DNA of 64,000 bases from Paludibacteraceae bacterium (lineage in GTDB: Bacteria; Bacteroidota; Bacteroidia; Bacteroidales; Paludibacteraceae): positions 1 through 64,000 of the forward strand of contig JAFNUD010000006.1 in assembly GCA_017384225.1 (NCBI GenBank), read 5' to 3'. The notes under the pieces were generated by a model. It did no database searches. It was not told where the DNA came from and saw only the letters and a program-made list of their open reading frames with translations. Positions 7,872 to 16,498 of this stretch are shown piece after piece. The first letter of the stretch is position 1; each line of letters opens with the position of its first letter. A program made the position numbers and the translations under genes.

Positions 7872-8192
7872 TTAGTCAATTACAACCGCAGTACCTGATA
7901 TGGAAATTAACAGCATTGATCCGTTAGGTCCTACTGTCTCATAGCCATACGATACGCCTACAATAGCGTTAGCACCTATTTGAGCAGCACGTTGTTCCAT
8001 TTCGCGTTGTGCTGTCTCACGACTATCTATCATTGCCTTCTCATAGGTGTTGCTGCGGCCACCAATAAAATCGCGAACAGATGCAACAAAGTCTTTGACA
8101 ATATTCATACCAAAAACCACTTCGCCAGAAACAATACCTTTGTATTCACGGATGGTATGACCTTGAATAGATTGTGTAGTAGTCACTATCAT
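7872..8192 (-). CDS. YbjQ/DUF74-family protein (heavy-metal-binding domain family)
   Basis: A 106-residue cytoplasmic protein of the YbjQ (UPF0145) family, which forms homopentamers; its function is not established despite the 'heavy-metal-binding' name. Marks are VTTTQSIQGHTIREYKGIVSGEVVFG at the start (strand-rich), a helix with RDFIGGRSNTYE, the paired ARETA-like SRETAQREMEQRAAQIGANA, and IVGVSYGYETVG. The length is the usual one. It lies 15 bases after uvrA and is presumably the last short gene of that operon. Confidence 0.9.
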   Translation of the reverse strand: MIVTTTQSIQGHTIREYKGIVSGEVVFGMNIVKDFVASVRDFIGGRSNTYEKAMIDSRETAQREMEQRAAQIGANAIVGVSYGYETVGPNGSMLLISISGTAVVID

Positions 8193-8207
8193 ATATAAAC
8201 GTAAAAA

Positions 8208-10964
8208 TTAAATAAAATTATCTTTCAAATCTCTGAGAGCTTTGCCTGTGTGACTCTCGGTGCATTGCATAATTTCTTCAGGTGTTCCTTCTGCGACAAT
8301 ACGTCCGCCTTCATCTCCTCCTTCTGGTCCCAAGTCAATAATATGGTCAGCTGCAAGTATCACCGATGGATTATGCTCAATCACCAATACCGAATGACCA
8401 CGACTAATGAGTGCATTCAGTGCCTTGAGTAACACTGTCACATCATGGTGGTGCAAACCTGTAGTGGGTTCATCAAAAATAAACAAGGTAGGTTGGGCAT
8501 TCTCTTGTGCCAAGAAAGATGCTAGTTTCACGCGCTGACTCTCGCCGCCCGACAATGTACTGCCCGCCTGACCCAATTTCACATATCCTACACCCACATC
8601 CTGCAAGGGACGAAGACGCGAGACAATCTTTTTGCAAGCACTGTCTTCGGAGAAGAACTCTATGGCTTGGTTGACCGTCATCTCCAGTATATCGTAAATG
8701 CTTTTTTCTCGATAAAGCACATCCAACACATCTTGTTTGAATCGTTTACCTTTGCAATGTTCACACTCCAGAATCACGTTCGCCATGAATTGCATCTCAA
8801 TCGTAATCTTACCTTCGCCTTGACATGCTTCACACCTGCCACCAGGTGTGTTAAACGAAAAATGTGAAGGCGTGAAGCCCATCTGCTTGCTCAACTGCTG
8901 GTCGGAATAAAGGCGACGAATCTCATCGTATGCTTTCAGGTAGGTGACGGGATTGGAGCGCGACGACTTAGTCAGCGGGTTCTGATCCACAAATTCTATA
9001 TTCTGTACAAGATGCAGACTGCCTCTAAGGCTGCCAAAGTCGCCTGTTCGTTCTGCAATACCGCCATAGTGTTTTTTCAGAGCAGGATAGAGCACTTTGG
9101 TGATGAGCGATGATTTGCCACTACCGCTCACACCTGTCACTACTGTCATTACGTTGAGAGGGAAGCGCACATTGATATTCTTCAAATTGTTCTCTGTAGC
9201 ACCAATAACCTCAATATAATTATTCCACGACCGACGATAGGACGGAATAGTGTAGGTGAATTTCTCTATTTTGGGTAATCCTGCATACACCACTTCACCG
9301 CCATGGCGTCCTGCTTTAGGACCAATCTCAATAGTGTAATCTGCTGCCTTCTGAATCTCATCATCATGCTCCACCACCACAATCGTATTGCCCAAATCGC
9401 GCAATTGTTTGAGTACGTGAATCAAGCGTTGTGTATCTCGTGGGTGCAGACCAATGCTGGGCTCGTCCAATACATACAACGAACCTACCAAACTGCTACC
9501 CAACGACTTTGCCAAATTGATACGCTGGCTCTCACCACCTGAGAGTGTACTGGACATGCGGCTCAAGGTGAGATAACCTAGACCTACGTCCTGCATAAAT
9601 TGTAGTCGTGAACGAATCTCAGTGAGCAATGCTCCGAAGGTAGCTGCCCATTGCTCATTACTCATTACCAATTGCCTAAACCACTCCGCTAATTCCGTGA
9701 TGGGCATTTGATTGAGTTCGACGATGGACTTACCATGAATCAGCACGTATTGTGCCTCTTTTCGTAAGCGTGTACCCAAACAGTCGGGACAGATGGCTTT
9801 ACCGCGATAACGACTTAGCATCACGCGATACTGTATCTTAGCGTATTGTTTGCTTTCTAACTCATGGAAGAAATCGTTGAGTCCGTGGAAATAGGCATTG
9901 CCTATCCATAGCAATTGCTTTTGCTCTGCCGTCAATTCGTAGTATGGAGTATGTATAGGGAAATCAAATTTGTCTGCAGCATAGATGAGTGCTTCGTTCC
10001 ATTGCCCCATCTTCTCTCCGCGCCAACAAGCAATAGCACCTTCGTATATAGTTTTTGTCTTATCTGGAACTACCAAATCAGGGTCTATACCAATCACATT
10101 GCCATAACCTCCGCAGGTGGGACATGCTCCTAATGGATTGTTGAAATCAAAGAGATGCTCCGTCGGCTCTATAAATGTAATACCATCTGCCTCAAAATGC
10201 TCAGAGAATACCTCTGTGTATAGACGATCTGTTTCTGGCAATTGCATGACTATTTTACATTCACCCTTACCTTCGAAAAATGCCGTCTGCACAGAATCTG
10301 CAAAGCGGTTGAGGGTGGCATCTTCTCCATCCGCCAGCAATCGATCAACTAATAGATATAGATCTTCTGACTCGACTTGGTCGTTGGCAGCACCTATACG
10401 TATCGTCTCACCAGTGCCATCTTCGTTGAGTTGATATAGGCGCGAAAAACCCTGCTGCTGCCAAATCTCCAACTGGGCAAGCCTATTCTCTGCCACGATA
10501 GGGGAGAGTAGAAAAACTCGTGTACCAATGGGTTGTTTGCGCAGGCATTCCACCACATCGTGTATGCTATGGCGCTTTACCTCCATGCCGCTTACAGGCG
10601 AGATAGTCTTGCCCGAACGAGCAAAAAGTAATTTGAGGTATTCATGAATCTCCGTCACAGTACCTACTGTACTGCGAGGATTGCGATTCGTGACCTTCTG
10701 CTCAATAGCGATAGCAGGTGGAATACCTTCGATGAAATCCACATCTGGCTTTTGCATACGCCCAAGGAATTGACGTGCATATGCACTCAGGCTCTCTACA
10801 TAACGCCTTTGACCTTCGGCAAACAATGTGTCGAAGGCCAAAGATGATTTGCCGCTTCCGCTGACACCTGATATAACCACCAAATTGTTGCGTGGTATAT
10901 CTACGGTGATGTTTTTTAGGTTATGCGTGCGCGCACCGTGAATATGAATCACATCTCCATTCAA
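8208..10964 (-). CDS. uvrA: Excinuclease ABC subunit A
   Basis: UvrA, the damage-recognition ATPase of nucleotide excision repair; it dimerises and loads UvrB on DNA. The 918-residue length is close to the usual ~940. The first ATP site is [16 protein letters not shown] (about residue 33) and the second [19 protein letters not shown]. Both ABC signatures are seen ([20 protein letters not shown] and [18 protein letters not shown]) with their Walker B strands ([29 protein letters not shown]). Zinc-binding CxxC pairs are in CPTC, CPDC, CEAC and CEHC. It sits 9 bases after the HU/LysM gene in the recQ-led operon. The combination with recQ makes this partly a DNA-maintenance operon. Confidence 0.97.
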   Translation of the reverse strand: MNGDVIHIHGARTHNLKNITVDIPRNNLVVISGVSGSGKSSLAFDTLFAEGQRRYVESLSAYARQFLGRMQKPDVDFIEGIPPAIAIEQKVTNRNPRSTVGTVTEIHEYLKLLFARSGKTISPVSGMEVKRHSIHDVVECLRKQPIGTRVFLLSPIVAENRLAQLEIWQQQGFSRLYQLNEDGTGETIRIGAANDQVESEDLYLLVDRLLADGEDATLNRFADSVQTAFFEGKGECKIVMQLPETDRLYTEVFSEHFEADGITFIEPTEHLFDFNNPLGACPTCGGYGNVIGIDPDLVVPDKTKTIYEGAIACWRGEKMGQWNEALIYAADKFDFPIHTPYYELTAEQKQLLWIGNAYFHGLNDFFHELESKQYAKIQYRVMLSRYRGKAICPDCLGTRLRKEAQYVLIHGKSIVELNQMPITELAEWFRQLVMSNEQWAATFGALLTEIRSRLQFMQDVGLGYLTLSRMSSTLSGGESQRINLAKSLGSSLVGSLYVLDEPSIGLHPRDTQRLIHVLKQLRDLGNTIVVVEHDDEIQKAADYTIEIGPKAGRHGGEVVYAGLPKIEKFTYTIPSYRRSWNNYIEVIGATENNLKNINVRFPLNVMTVVTGVSGSGKSSLITKVLYPALKKHYGGIAERTGDFGSLRGSLHLVQNIEFVDQNPLTKSSRSNPVTYLKAYDEIRRLYSDQQLSKQMGFTPSHFSFNTPGGRCEACQGEGKITIEMQFMANVILECEHCKGKRFKQDVLDVLYREKSIYDILEMTVNQAIEFFSEDSACKKIVSRLRPLQDVGVGYVKLGQAGSTLSGGESQRVKLASFLAQENAQPTLFIFDEPTTGLHHHDVTVLLKALNALISRGHSVLVIEHNPSVILAADHIIDLGPEGGDEGGRIVAEGTPEEIMQCTESHTGKALRDLKDNFI

Positions 10965-10973
10965 TAGCAGTTC

Positions 10974-12017
10974 TTAGTTTTGAATTGACAAGTATTCTGT
11001 AGCCAAACTATCAACTAATTGTCTTAATTCTGGATTGTAAAGATTTCTGTATTCCTCACTTAATTCAGGTATGCGAATCACTTGTCCAGCACGTACTTTA
11101 GCTGGGTGTTTGATGAGGTCTCGGTTGGCTTCGTAAATAAAAACCCAAAGGTCCTTTTGTGCGTAATACTTATACGCTATCCACGCCAAACGACTATCAT
11201 TGCCTATGCGCTCAATACCAATAAAGTTGACATATTCACGAGGCTTATCTGCCAAGGATATTATCTCCTGCACCTCTTCTACCTCCATAACCATTTCAAC
11301 TTCTTCTGCTGGTTGGCAATCTTGCATGCATTGCCACCATTGGATGAGTGTCTCACGGAAATATACGCCAGCACCTATTATCAGCACTAATAATATCGCT
11401 ACTATTGCCCAACAGAGTCCGTTATACTTTTTCTTTGCTGCTACTGCTATCTCTGGCTCTACGGATACCTTTGACATCTCTGATACTTTAGGTGTGTCTG
11501 GCATCTTGGGTTCCTCAGGTGTTTCTGCTATTTCTGCTATTTCTGGTTGCGTAGGCGTTTCTTCTACAATAGGAGCTTCTTCTTGCACCTCTTGCTTATC
11601 TGCAATATTGGGTGCTTGACCTAAATCTGCCAGCAGATCTACAATCTCAGTAGCTTGTTCGCCCAGTTTTTTGATGGGGTCGTTATTCAGTTCTGCTACT
11701 ACAGCTTCTGTTCTGGGGTGTTCTAATCGCTTCTCTACGCTTTCTTTGAGCATTGATTCTGCACTGAATGTCAGTTTGTTGTATCCCTCAATGACAAATT
11801 CTTCGCCAGTAGCAATATTCACGCTCTTGCGTGGAGCCACGGCTTTGAGACCAAAAGTACCAATACCTTTGATTTTTACTTGCTTGTCTTCCTTTAATCC
11901 GACGAGGGTAGCATCTACCAAGGCATTCAAAAACTGCTCTGACTCTTGTTCGGTGACTCCCGCCATTTGTGCTACAGCTTTGCGCAGTTCTGCCCATGTG
12001 AATTTCTCGTTAGTCAT
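10974..12017 (-). CDS. Membrane protein with N-terminal HU domain and C-terminal LysM-like domain
   Basis: A 347-residue protein of unusual build. Residues 1-90 are an HU/IHF-type DNA-binding fold (FTWAELRKAVAQMAGVTE ... VKIKGIGTFGLKAVAPRK). An acidic Pro/Glu-rich linker follows (about 95-195), then one membrane segment (about 201-220, LCWAIVAILLVLIIGAGVYF). A C-terminal region (about 265-320: DSRLAWIAYKYYAQKDLWV ... VRAGQVIRIPEL) matches the LysM peptidoglycan-binding pattern. If the HU part is cytoplasmic and the LysM part periplasmic, it would connect nucleoid and cell wall; that is inference. It lies 2 bases after the HU gene and 9 before uvrA. Similar proteins are known in other Bacteroidetes. 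Confidence 0.85.
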   Translation of the reverse strand: MTNEKFTWAELRKAVAQMAGVTEQESEQFLNALVDATLVGLKEDKQVKIKGIGTFGLKAVAPRKSVNIATGEEFVIEGYNKLTFSAESMLKESVEKRLEHPRTEAVVAELNNDPIKKLGEQATEIVDLLADLGQAPNIADKQEVQEEAPIVEETPTQPEIAEIAETPEEPKMPDTPKVSEMSKVSVEPEIAVAAKKKYNGLCWAIVAILLVLIIGAGVYFRETLIQWWQCMQDCQPAEEVEMVMEVEEVQEIISLADKPREYVNFIGIERIGNDSRLAWIAYKYYAQKDLWVFIYEANRDLIKHPAKVRAGQVIRIPELSEEYRNLYNPELRQLVDSLATEYLSIQN

Positions 12018-12019
12018 GT

Positions 12020-12310
12020 TTAGTCCTCCTTGTTATTTCTGTAGAATTGGTCTTTTACTGCCTGAGTAGGCTTGAATGTCAGTTGCATTTTCTCGGGTAT
12101 TTCGGTACGTTCTCTGGTTTTAGGATGTACTACTACGCGTGCGCTTTTTCGTTGCATCTCCAGCAGACCAAAGTTGTGTAGTTGTACGCTTTTACCAGCC
12201 AATAATTCTTTTTGCAGCACAGCTACGGTGGCATTCAACATGTCCTCCGTATGTGTCTTAGTCATGGAGGTGGATGCTGCAATGTGCTGGATTAAATCTT
12301 TGGTTTTCAT
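12020..12310 (-). CDS. HU/IHF-family DNA-binding protein
   Basis: A 96-residue nucleoid protein. The family signature is visible: helical N-part (MKTKDLIQHIAASTSMTKTH), VAVLQKELLAGKSVQLHNFGLLEM, and the DNA-contacting arm with RVVVHPKTRERTEIP. The last part, KMQLTFKPTQAVKDQF, is the usual end. Its start overlaps the end of rimO by 4 bases (12307-12310), and it lies 2 bases before the membrane-bound HU/LysM gene. Two adjacent HU-type genes suggest a duplication followed by gain of a membrane anchor in the second. Confidence 0.92.
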   Translation of the reverse strand: MKTKDLIQHIAASTSMTKTHTEDMLNATVAVLQKELLAGKSVQLHNFGLLEMQRKSARVVVHPKTRERTEIPEKMQLTFKPTQAVKDQFYRNNKED

Positions 12311-13659
12311 AATCTTGCATAGAGGTCAAAGTCCTCTGATTTTATGATGGTTACAGTATAATATTCTCCTATTTTCAATTCCCCAATCTCAGACACCTGA
12401 TTGTCGATATCCGATTTTGCTATCAACACTTCACAGTCCACCTCTGGCGAGTCGTACTGTGTGCGTCCTACATAGTATTCCTTTTCCTCTCTATCAATTA
12501 CTACGCGTTGTATAGTACCAATCATTTGGCTTAGCAATTCCGCCGAAATAGCTTGTTGTATTGCCATGATAGTATCCACGCGACGCTCTTTTTCCTCTTG
12601 TGGAATATCATCTTTGTAGTGCTTGGCTGCAAACGTACCTTCTTCTTCGCTGTACGCGAATGCGCCCAAGCGGTCAAATTTCATCGTTTTTACCCACTCG
12701 CAAAGTTCGTTGAAGTCTTCTTCTGTTTCGCCTGGGTGTCCCACTAATAGGGTAGTGCGAATACATATTCCAGGCACTTCTTTACGAATACGCGCTATTA
12801 CAGCATCTTGCTCCTCACGAGTAATGTGTCGGTGCATCAGTTTGAGCATATTATCGGAGCAATGTTGCAGCGCAATGTCCATATATTTGCACACATTCTG
12901 ATGCTTTGCCATTACTGGTAGTAGGTCGTATGGGAAATCTGTAGGGTAGGTATAATGTAGCCTTATCCACTCTACACCATCAATTTGTGCCATCTCATCT
13001 ACCAATTGTGCCAAGCGATGTTCGCCGTAAAGGTCTAATCCATAGCTGGATAAATCTTGTGCAATCACGTTTAGTTCCTTCACGCCCTCGCTCACCAACC
13101 ATTTTACTTCTGATAGAATCTCCTCCATAGGGCGAGATGTAAATTTTCCTGTAATCAGTGGAATAGCGCAATATGAGCAGTATCTGTTACATCCTTCAGC
13201 AATCTTCAAATACGCATAGTGCGTTGGTGTCGTGAGTGTCCGCTCATACTCCTTGCCTTTAAACTGTAAACTGTATTCCGCAGGGTGTTCACTAAACTGT
13301 GCGTTCACGCATGCTTTCACAATGCCCATATAATCAAACTTCCCAAACCATCCATCTACCTCAGGAATCTCAGTGGGCAACTCTTTGGCGTAGCGTTGCG
13401 AAAGACAACCCATTACGTATAGTTTGCGCAGTTTGCCTTTGGCTTTGCGTTCTGCAAATTGCAGAATCATATTGATACTTTCTTCTTTAGCGTCGCCGAT
13501 AAATCCGCAGGTGTTGATGATAGCGATTTCACCTTTGGGCATTGCAGAATCATGTACACAGCGATAACCAGCCAATTCCAATTGACGCATCAATCGCTCT
13601 GCATCTACCAGGTTCTTCGAGCAACCCAATGTGATAATATCTATTTCGCCTTTTCTCAC
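12307..13659 (-). CDS. rimO: Ribosomal protein S12 methylthiotransferase RimO
   Basis: RimO is a radical-SAM enzyme that adds a methylthio group to a conserved aspartate of ribosomal protein S12. The 450-residue protein has all three parts. The UPF0004 domain begins with IDIITLGCSKNLVDAERLMR and has NTCGFIGDAKEES. The radical SAM cluster motif is in EGCNRYCSYCAIPLITG (CxxxCxxC), and the C-terminal TRAM domain ends DFDLYARL. IAQDLSSYGLDLY is characteristic of RimO as opposed to MiaB. It is 11 bases after recQ and overlaps the HU gene by 4 bases. Confidence 0.96.
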   Translation of the reverse strand: MRKGEIDIITLGCSKNLVDAERLMRQLELAGYRCVHDSAMPKGEIAIINTCGFIGDAKEESINMILQFAERKAKGKLRKLYVMGCLSQRYAKELPTEIPEVDGWFGKFDYMGIVKACVNAQFSEHPAEYSLQFKGKEYERTLTTPTHYAYLKIAEGCNRYCSYCAIPLITGKFTSRPMEEILSEVKWLVSEGVKELNVIAQDLSSYGLDLYGEHRLAQLVDEMAQIDGVEWIRLHYTYPTDFPYDLLPVMAKHQNVCKYMDIALQHCSDNMLKLMHRHITREEQDAVIARIRKEVPGICIRTTLLVGHPGETEEDFNELCEWVKTMKFDRLGAFAYSEEEGTFAAKHYKDDIPQEEKERRVDTIMAIQQAISAELLSQMIGTIQRVVIDREEKEYYVGRTQYDSPEVDCEVLIAKSDIDNQVSEIGELKIGEYYTVTIIKSEDFDLYARL

Positions 13660-13670
13660 TAAACTCTAAA

Positions 13671-15854
13671 CTAATTACCCAACTCGCTATGGAACTTAAT
13701 TCTTACTAGTCGCACATTGATCTCATCGTAGTCGTCCTCGCCTAGCTCTTCCATGGCAAGACGGATGCTATCATTCTCGGCGTGACGGAAGTAGTCATAT
13801 ATATCATACTCCTCATCAGGATCCACTACTTCTTCGATAAAGTATTTGATATTCAGTTTGGTGCCAGAATATACGATAGCCTCAATCTCTTCCAACATTT
13901 CTTCCATTGACATGCCTAATCGCTCTGCCAAGTCGTCCAATGCTACGCGGCGGTCAATGGCTTGGATGATAGCAATCTTTCTTGCCGAGTTCTTAGCTAC
14001 GGTACGCACACGCAGGTCTTCTGGACGAATAATATCGTTTTCTTCTACGTAGTCTTTGATGAGTTGTATAAATTCGTTACCATATCGTTTTGCTTTACCT
14101 GCGCCTACACCTGGGATATTTTGCAATTCTTCTAAGGTGATAGGATATGAGGTTGCCATCGCTTCGAGACTACCATCTTGGAATATAACGAATGGTGGCA
14201 CATTCATTTTCTTGCTCAGTTTCTTGCGCAGGTCTTTTAATATGGAGAATAGCACATCATCTGCTGCGGCACAAGCACCCATGCTACCATCAATATCTGC
14301 ACCGTCTTCATCGTTGTGCACTTCGATAGGTACTTCAAACTTGGTAGGGCGTTTCATAAACTTCTTGCCGTCAGCTGTCAGTTTTAGGTCGCCGTAAGAT
14401 TCGATGTCTTTTTTGATGTATCCTTTTAGCAAGGCTTGACGAATGATAGCGTGCAATACAGCCTCGTCCTCATCTTCTCCAGAACCGAAGTTTTCCAATT
14501 CATTGTGCTTGTAGGAGATAACGGTTGATGTCTCATTGCCTCGTATGATATCCACTACGTGTCGTGAGCGGAATTTCTCGTTGAGTTGATGAATCGTTTC
14601 CAATATCAGACCGAGTAACTCGGTAGCATCCATCATGCGGTAGGTCTTGCGGCAATTGTCGCAACTGCCACATTTCTCTTGTGTGTATTCTTCGCCAAAA
14701 TAATTGAGTAATAATTTTCTGCGGCATATTGGCGATTCGGCATAGGATTGCGTTTCAAAGAGTAGCAAGTTGCTAATCTCTTGTTCTGCTACAGGTTTGC
14801 CTTGTTGGAATTTGCGCAATCGCTCAATATCTTTGGGAGAATAGAAGCAAATACATTGTCCCTCGCCTCCGTCGCGACCTGCACGTCCAGTTTCTTGATA
14901 ATATCCCTCTAATGATTTTGGGATATCATAGTGTATCACAAAGCGTACGTCAGGCTTGTCAATACCCATACCAAAAGCAATGGTAGCTACAATTACTTGC
15001 ACTTTTTCCATCAAGAATGCATCTTGATTGGCGCTACGTGTAGCCGCATCCATACCCGCATGGTAGGGCAATGCAGGGATATTGTTTACGCTCAATGTTG
15101 CTGCCAACTCTTCGACAGTTTTGCGGCTTAAGCAATAGATGATACCTGATTTGCCGCTCATAGTACGGATATATTTCACGATATCTTTGTCCACATCATC
15201 GGTTTTCTCGCGTACTTCGTAGTATAGGTTAGGGCGGTTAAAGGATGATTTGAACACTGTGGCATGCAGCATATCTAAGTTTTTTTGTATATCGTGCTGC
15301 ACTTTTGGGGTTGCAGTTGCTGTTAAGGCTATGATAGGAGCCTTACCTATACGTTCGACGATAGGGTGAATCCGACGATATTCAGGACGGAAATCATGAC
15401 CCCATTCAGAGATACAGTGTGCCTCATCTACAGCATAGAATGAGATTTTCACTTCTCTTAGGAAGTCCACATTCTCGTCTTTTGTCAGCGATTCTGGAGC
15501 TACGTATAATAGTTTTGTCTTACCAGACAGAATATCTTCTTTTACGGCGTGTATCTCTGGACGAGATAATGATGAATTCAAAAAGTGTGCTATGCCATCT
15601 TCTTCGGAGAAACTGCGCATTGCATCCACTTGGTTTTTCATCAGTGCAATCAATGGAGAGATGATAATAGCTACTCCATCCATCAATAGTGATGGCAATT
15701 GGTAGCAAAGACTCTTACCTCCGCCAGTAGGCATCAGTACGAATGTGTCCTTGCCGTCCATGAGATTGTTGATAATGGCCTCTTGGTTTCCTTTGAAAGA
15801 GTCGAAACCAAAATGATGTTGTAGTGCCTCAATCAGTTGTTCGTGTCGTGTCAT
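13671..15854 (-). CDS. recQ: ATP-dependent DNA helicase RecQ
   Basis: A 727-residue 3'-5' helicase for recombination and fork repair. Walker A is MPTGGGKSLCYQLPSLL (K47) and the DEAH box is AVDEAHCISEWGHDFRPEYR (143-146). Motif VI includes QETGRAGRDG. The RQC zinc site has four cysteines spread over CRRKLL and CGSCDNC. An HRDC domain (about 540-620) shows ITLEELQNIPGVGAGKAKRYG. A further ~100-residue helical C-terminal extension with an acidic stretch (VDPDEEYDIYDYF) is typical of Bacteroidetes RecQ. It is the first gene of the minus-strand operon and has a clear promoter 40 bases upstream. Confidence 0.96.
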   Translation of the reverse strand: MTRHEQLIEALQHHFGFDSFKGNQEAIINNLMDGKDTFVLMPTGGGKSLCYQLPSLLMDGVAIIISPLIALMKNQVDAMRSFSEEDGIAHFLNSSLSRPEIHAVKEDILSGKTKLLYVAPESLTKDENVDFLREVKISFYAVDEAHCISEWGHDFRPEYRRIHPIVERIGKAPIIALTATATPKVQHDIQKNLDMLHATVFKSSFNRPNLYYEVREKTDDVDKDIVKYIRTMSGKSGIIYCLSRKTVEELAATLSVNNIPALPYHAGMDAATRSANQDAFLMEKVQVIVATIAFGMGIDKPDVRFVIHYDIPKSLEGYYQETGRAGRDGGEGQCICFYSPKDIERLRKFQQGKPVAEQEISNLLLFETQSYAESPICRRKLLLNYFGEEYTQEKCGSCDNCRKTYRMMDATELLGLILETIHQLNEKFRSRHVVDIIRGNETSTVISYKHNELENFGSGEDEDEAVLHAIIRQALLKGYIKKDIESYGDLKLTADGKKFMKRPTKFEVPIEVHNDEDGADIDGSMGACAAADDVLFSILKDLRKKLSKKMNVPPFVIFQDGSLEAMATSYPITLEELQNIPGVGAGKAKRYGNEFIQLIKDYVEENDIIRPEDLRVRTVAKNSARKIAIIQAIDRRVALDDLAERLGMSMEEMLEEIEAIVYSGTKLNIKYFIEEVVDPDEEYDIYDYFRHAENDSIRLAMEELGEDDYDEINVRLVRIKFHSELGN

Positions 15855-15895
15855 ATAGTGTTTAAGTTCAAATATTCTTGAATTGAAATCTTCTG

Positions 15896-15927
15896 CAAAG
15901 ATACAACCTTTTTTTTATATATGCAAA
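15896..15927 (-). promoter_or_regulatory. Bacteroidetes promoter of recQ operon
   Basis: Minus-strand TTTG (complement of 15924-15927), 20 bases, TATCTTTG (complement of 15896-15903), about 40 bases before the recQ start. Confidence 0.85.
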
Positions 15928-16047
15928 TCTTTTTTTTAAAAAAATAGAGCACTATATAAAAATTGTAGTTTTTAGCCAATTCAAAGATGTGTAAAGCTTC
16001 GGTCGTGATAGATAAAATCTACTTTTTTTTATATAGTACATACTTTA

Positions 16048-16079
16048 TTTGCATATTCGGATTTTTTGTTGTAACTTTG
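16048..16079 (+). promoter_or_regulatory. Bacteroidetes promoter before the paralog remnant
   Basis: TTTG at 16048-16051, 20 bases, TAACTTTG at 16072-16079. It would drive the remnant at 16109 and, 31 bases after that, the full paralog at 16499. The 15928-16047 stretch is AT-rich and holds nothing else that I recognise. Confidence 0.8.
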
Positions 16080-16108
16080 CAGGCGAATATGCTGTAGAAA
16101 AATGTATT

Positions 16109-16467
16109 ATGAATAAGATCTGCTTTGTATTCTCCTTGCTGTTAGCTCTCGTAATGGGCAATAATCTCTGCGCGCAGACGCAGGAGGATATCTTTCTAAC
16201 CATTAGCGATAAAGAGGTGCAAGGAAATGGCAAATATGGGTCAAGGGTACTGTGAGTGTTTCGAAGAAGAATGGCAAACTCTACTTCGAAGTAAATGCCG
16301 TTAACTCCTACGATGTATCAGTGTATATCATCTACGAAGCTTCTACATCTGCAGGTCTGAATGATGCTATTGTGTCTCGACCTGCGACTAAGTATATTAG
16401 AAATGGTCAACTCATCATCCAGCAGGATAATAGGGAGTATGACATACAAGGCTCTGTAATTAAATAA
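16109..16467 (+). pseudogene. Frameshifted remnant of the modular secreted paralog family
   Basis: The first part (from ATG 16109) encodes a signal peptide (MNKICFVFSLLLALVMG) and about 25 further residues, then hits a stop at 16253-16255. A second frame continues at once with the terminal module of the family (KNGKLYFEVNAVNSYDV) and the sorting tail (IRNGQLIIQQDNREYDIQG). One missing base near 16228 would join them: reading TAT-TGG-GTC-AAG-GGT gives the family-typical W-x-K-G-T-V. Even when repaired, the protein would have only about 119 residues, so most modules have been lost as well. It sits between an intact promoter and the full-length paralog at 16499, to which it may now serve only as a leader. 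Confidence 0.75.
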
Positions 16468-16498
16468 CAAATAAATAATCATTAATTAAATTGGACGT

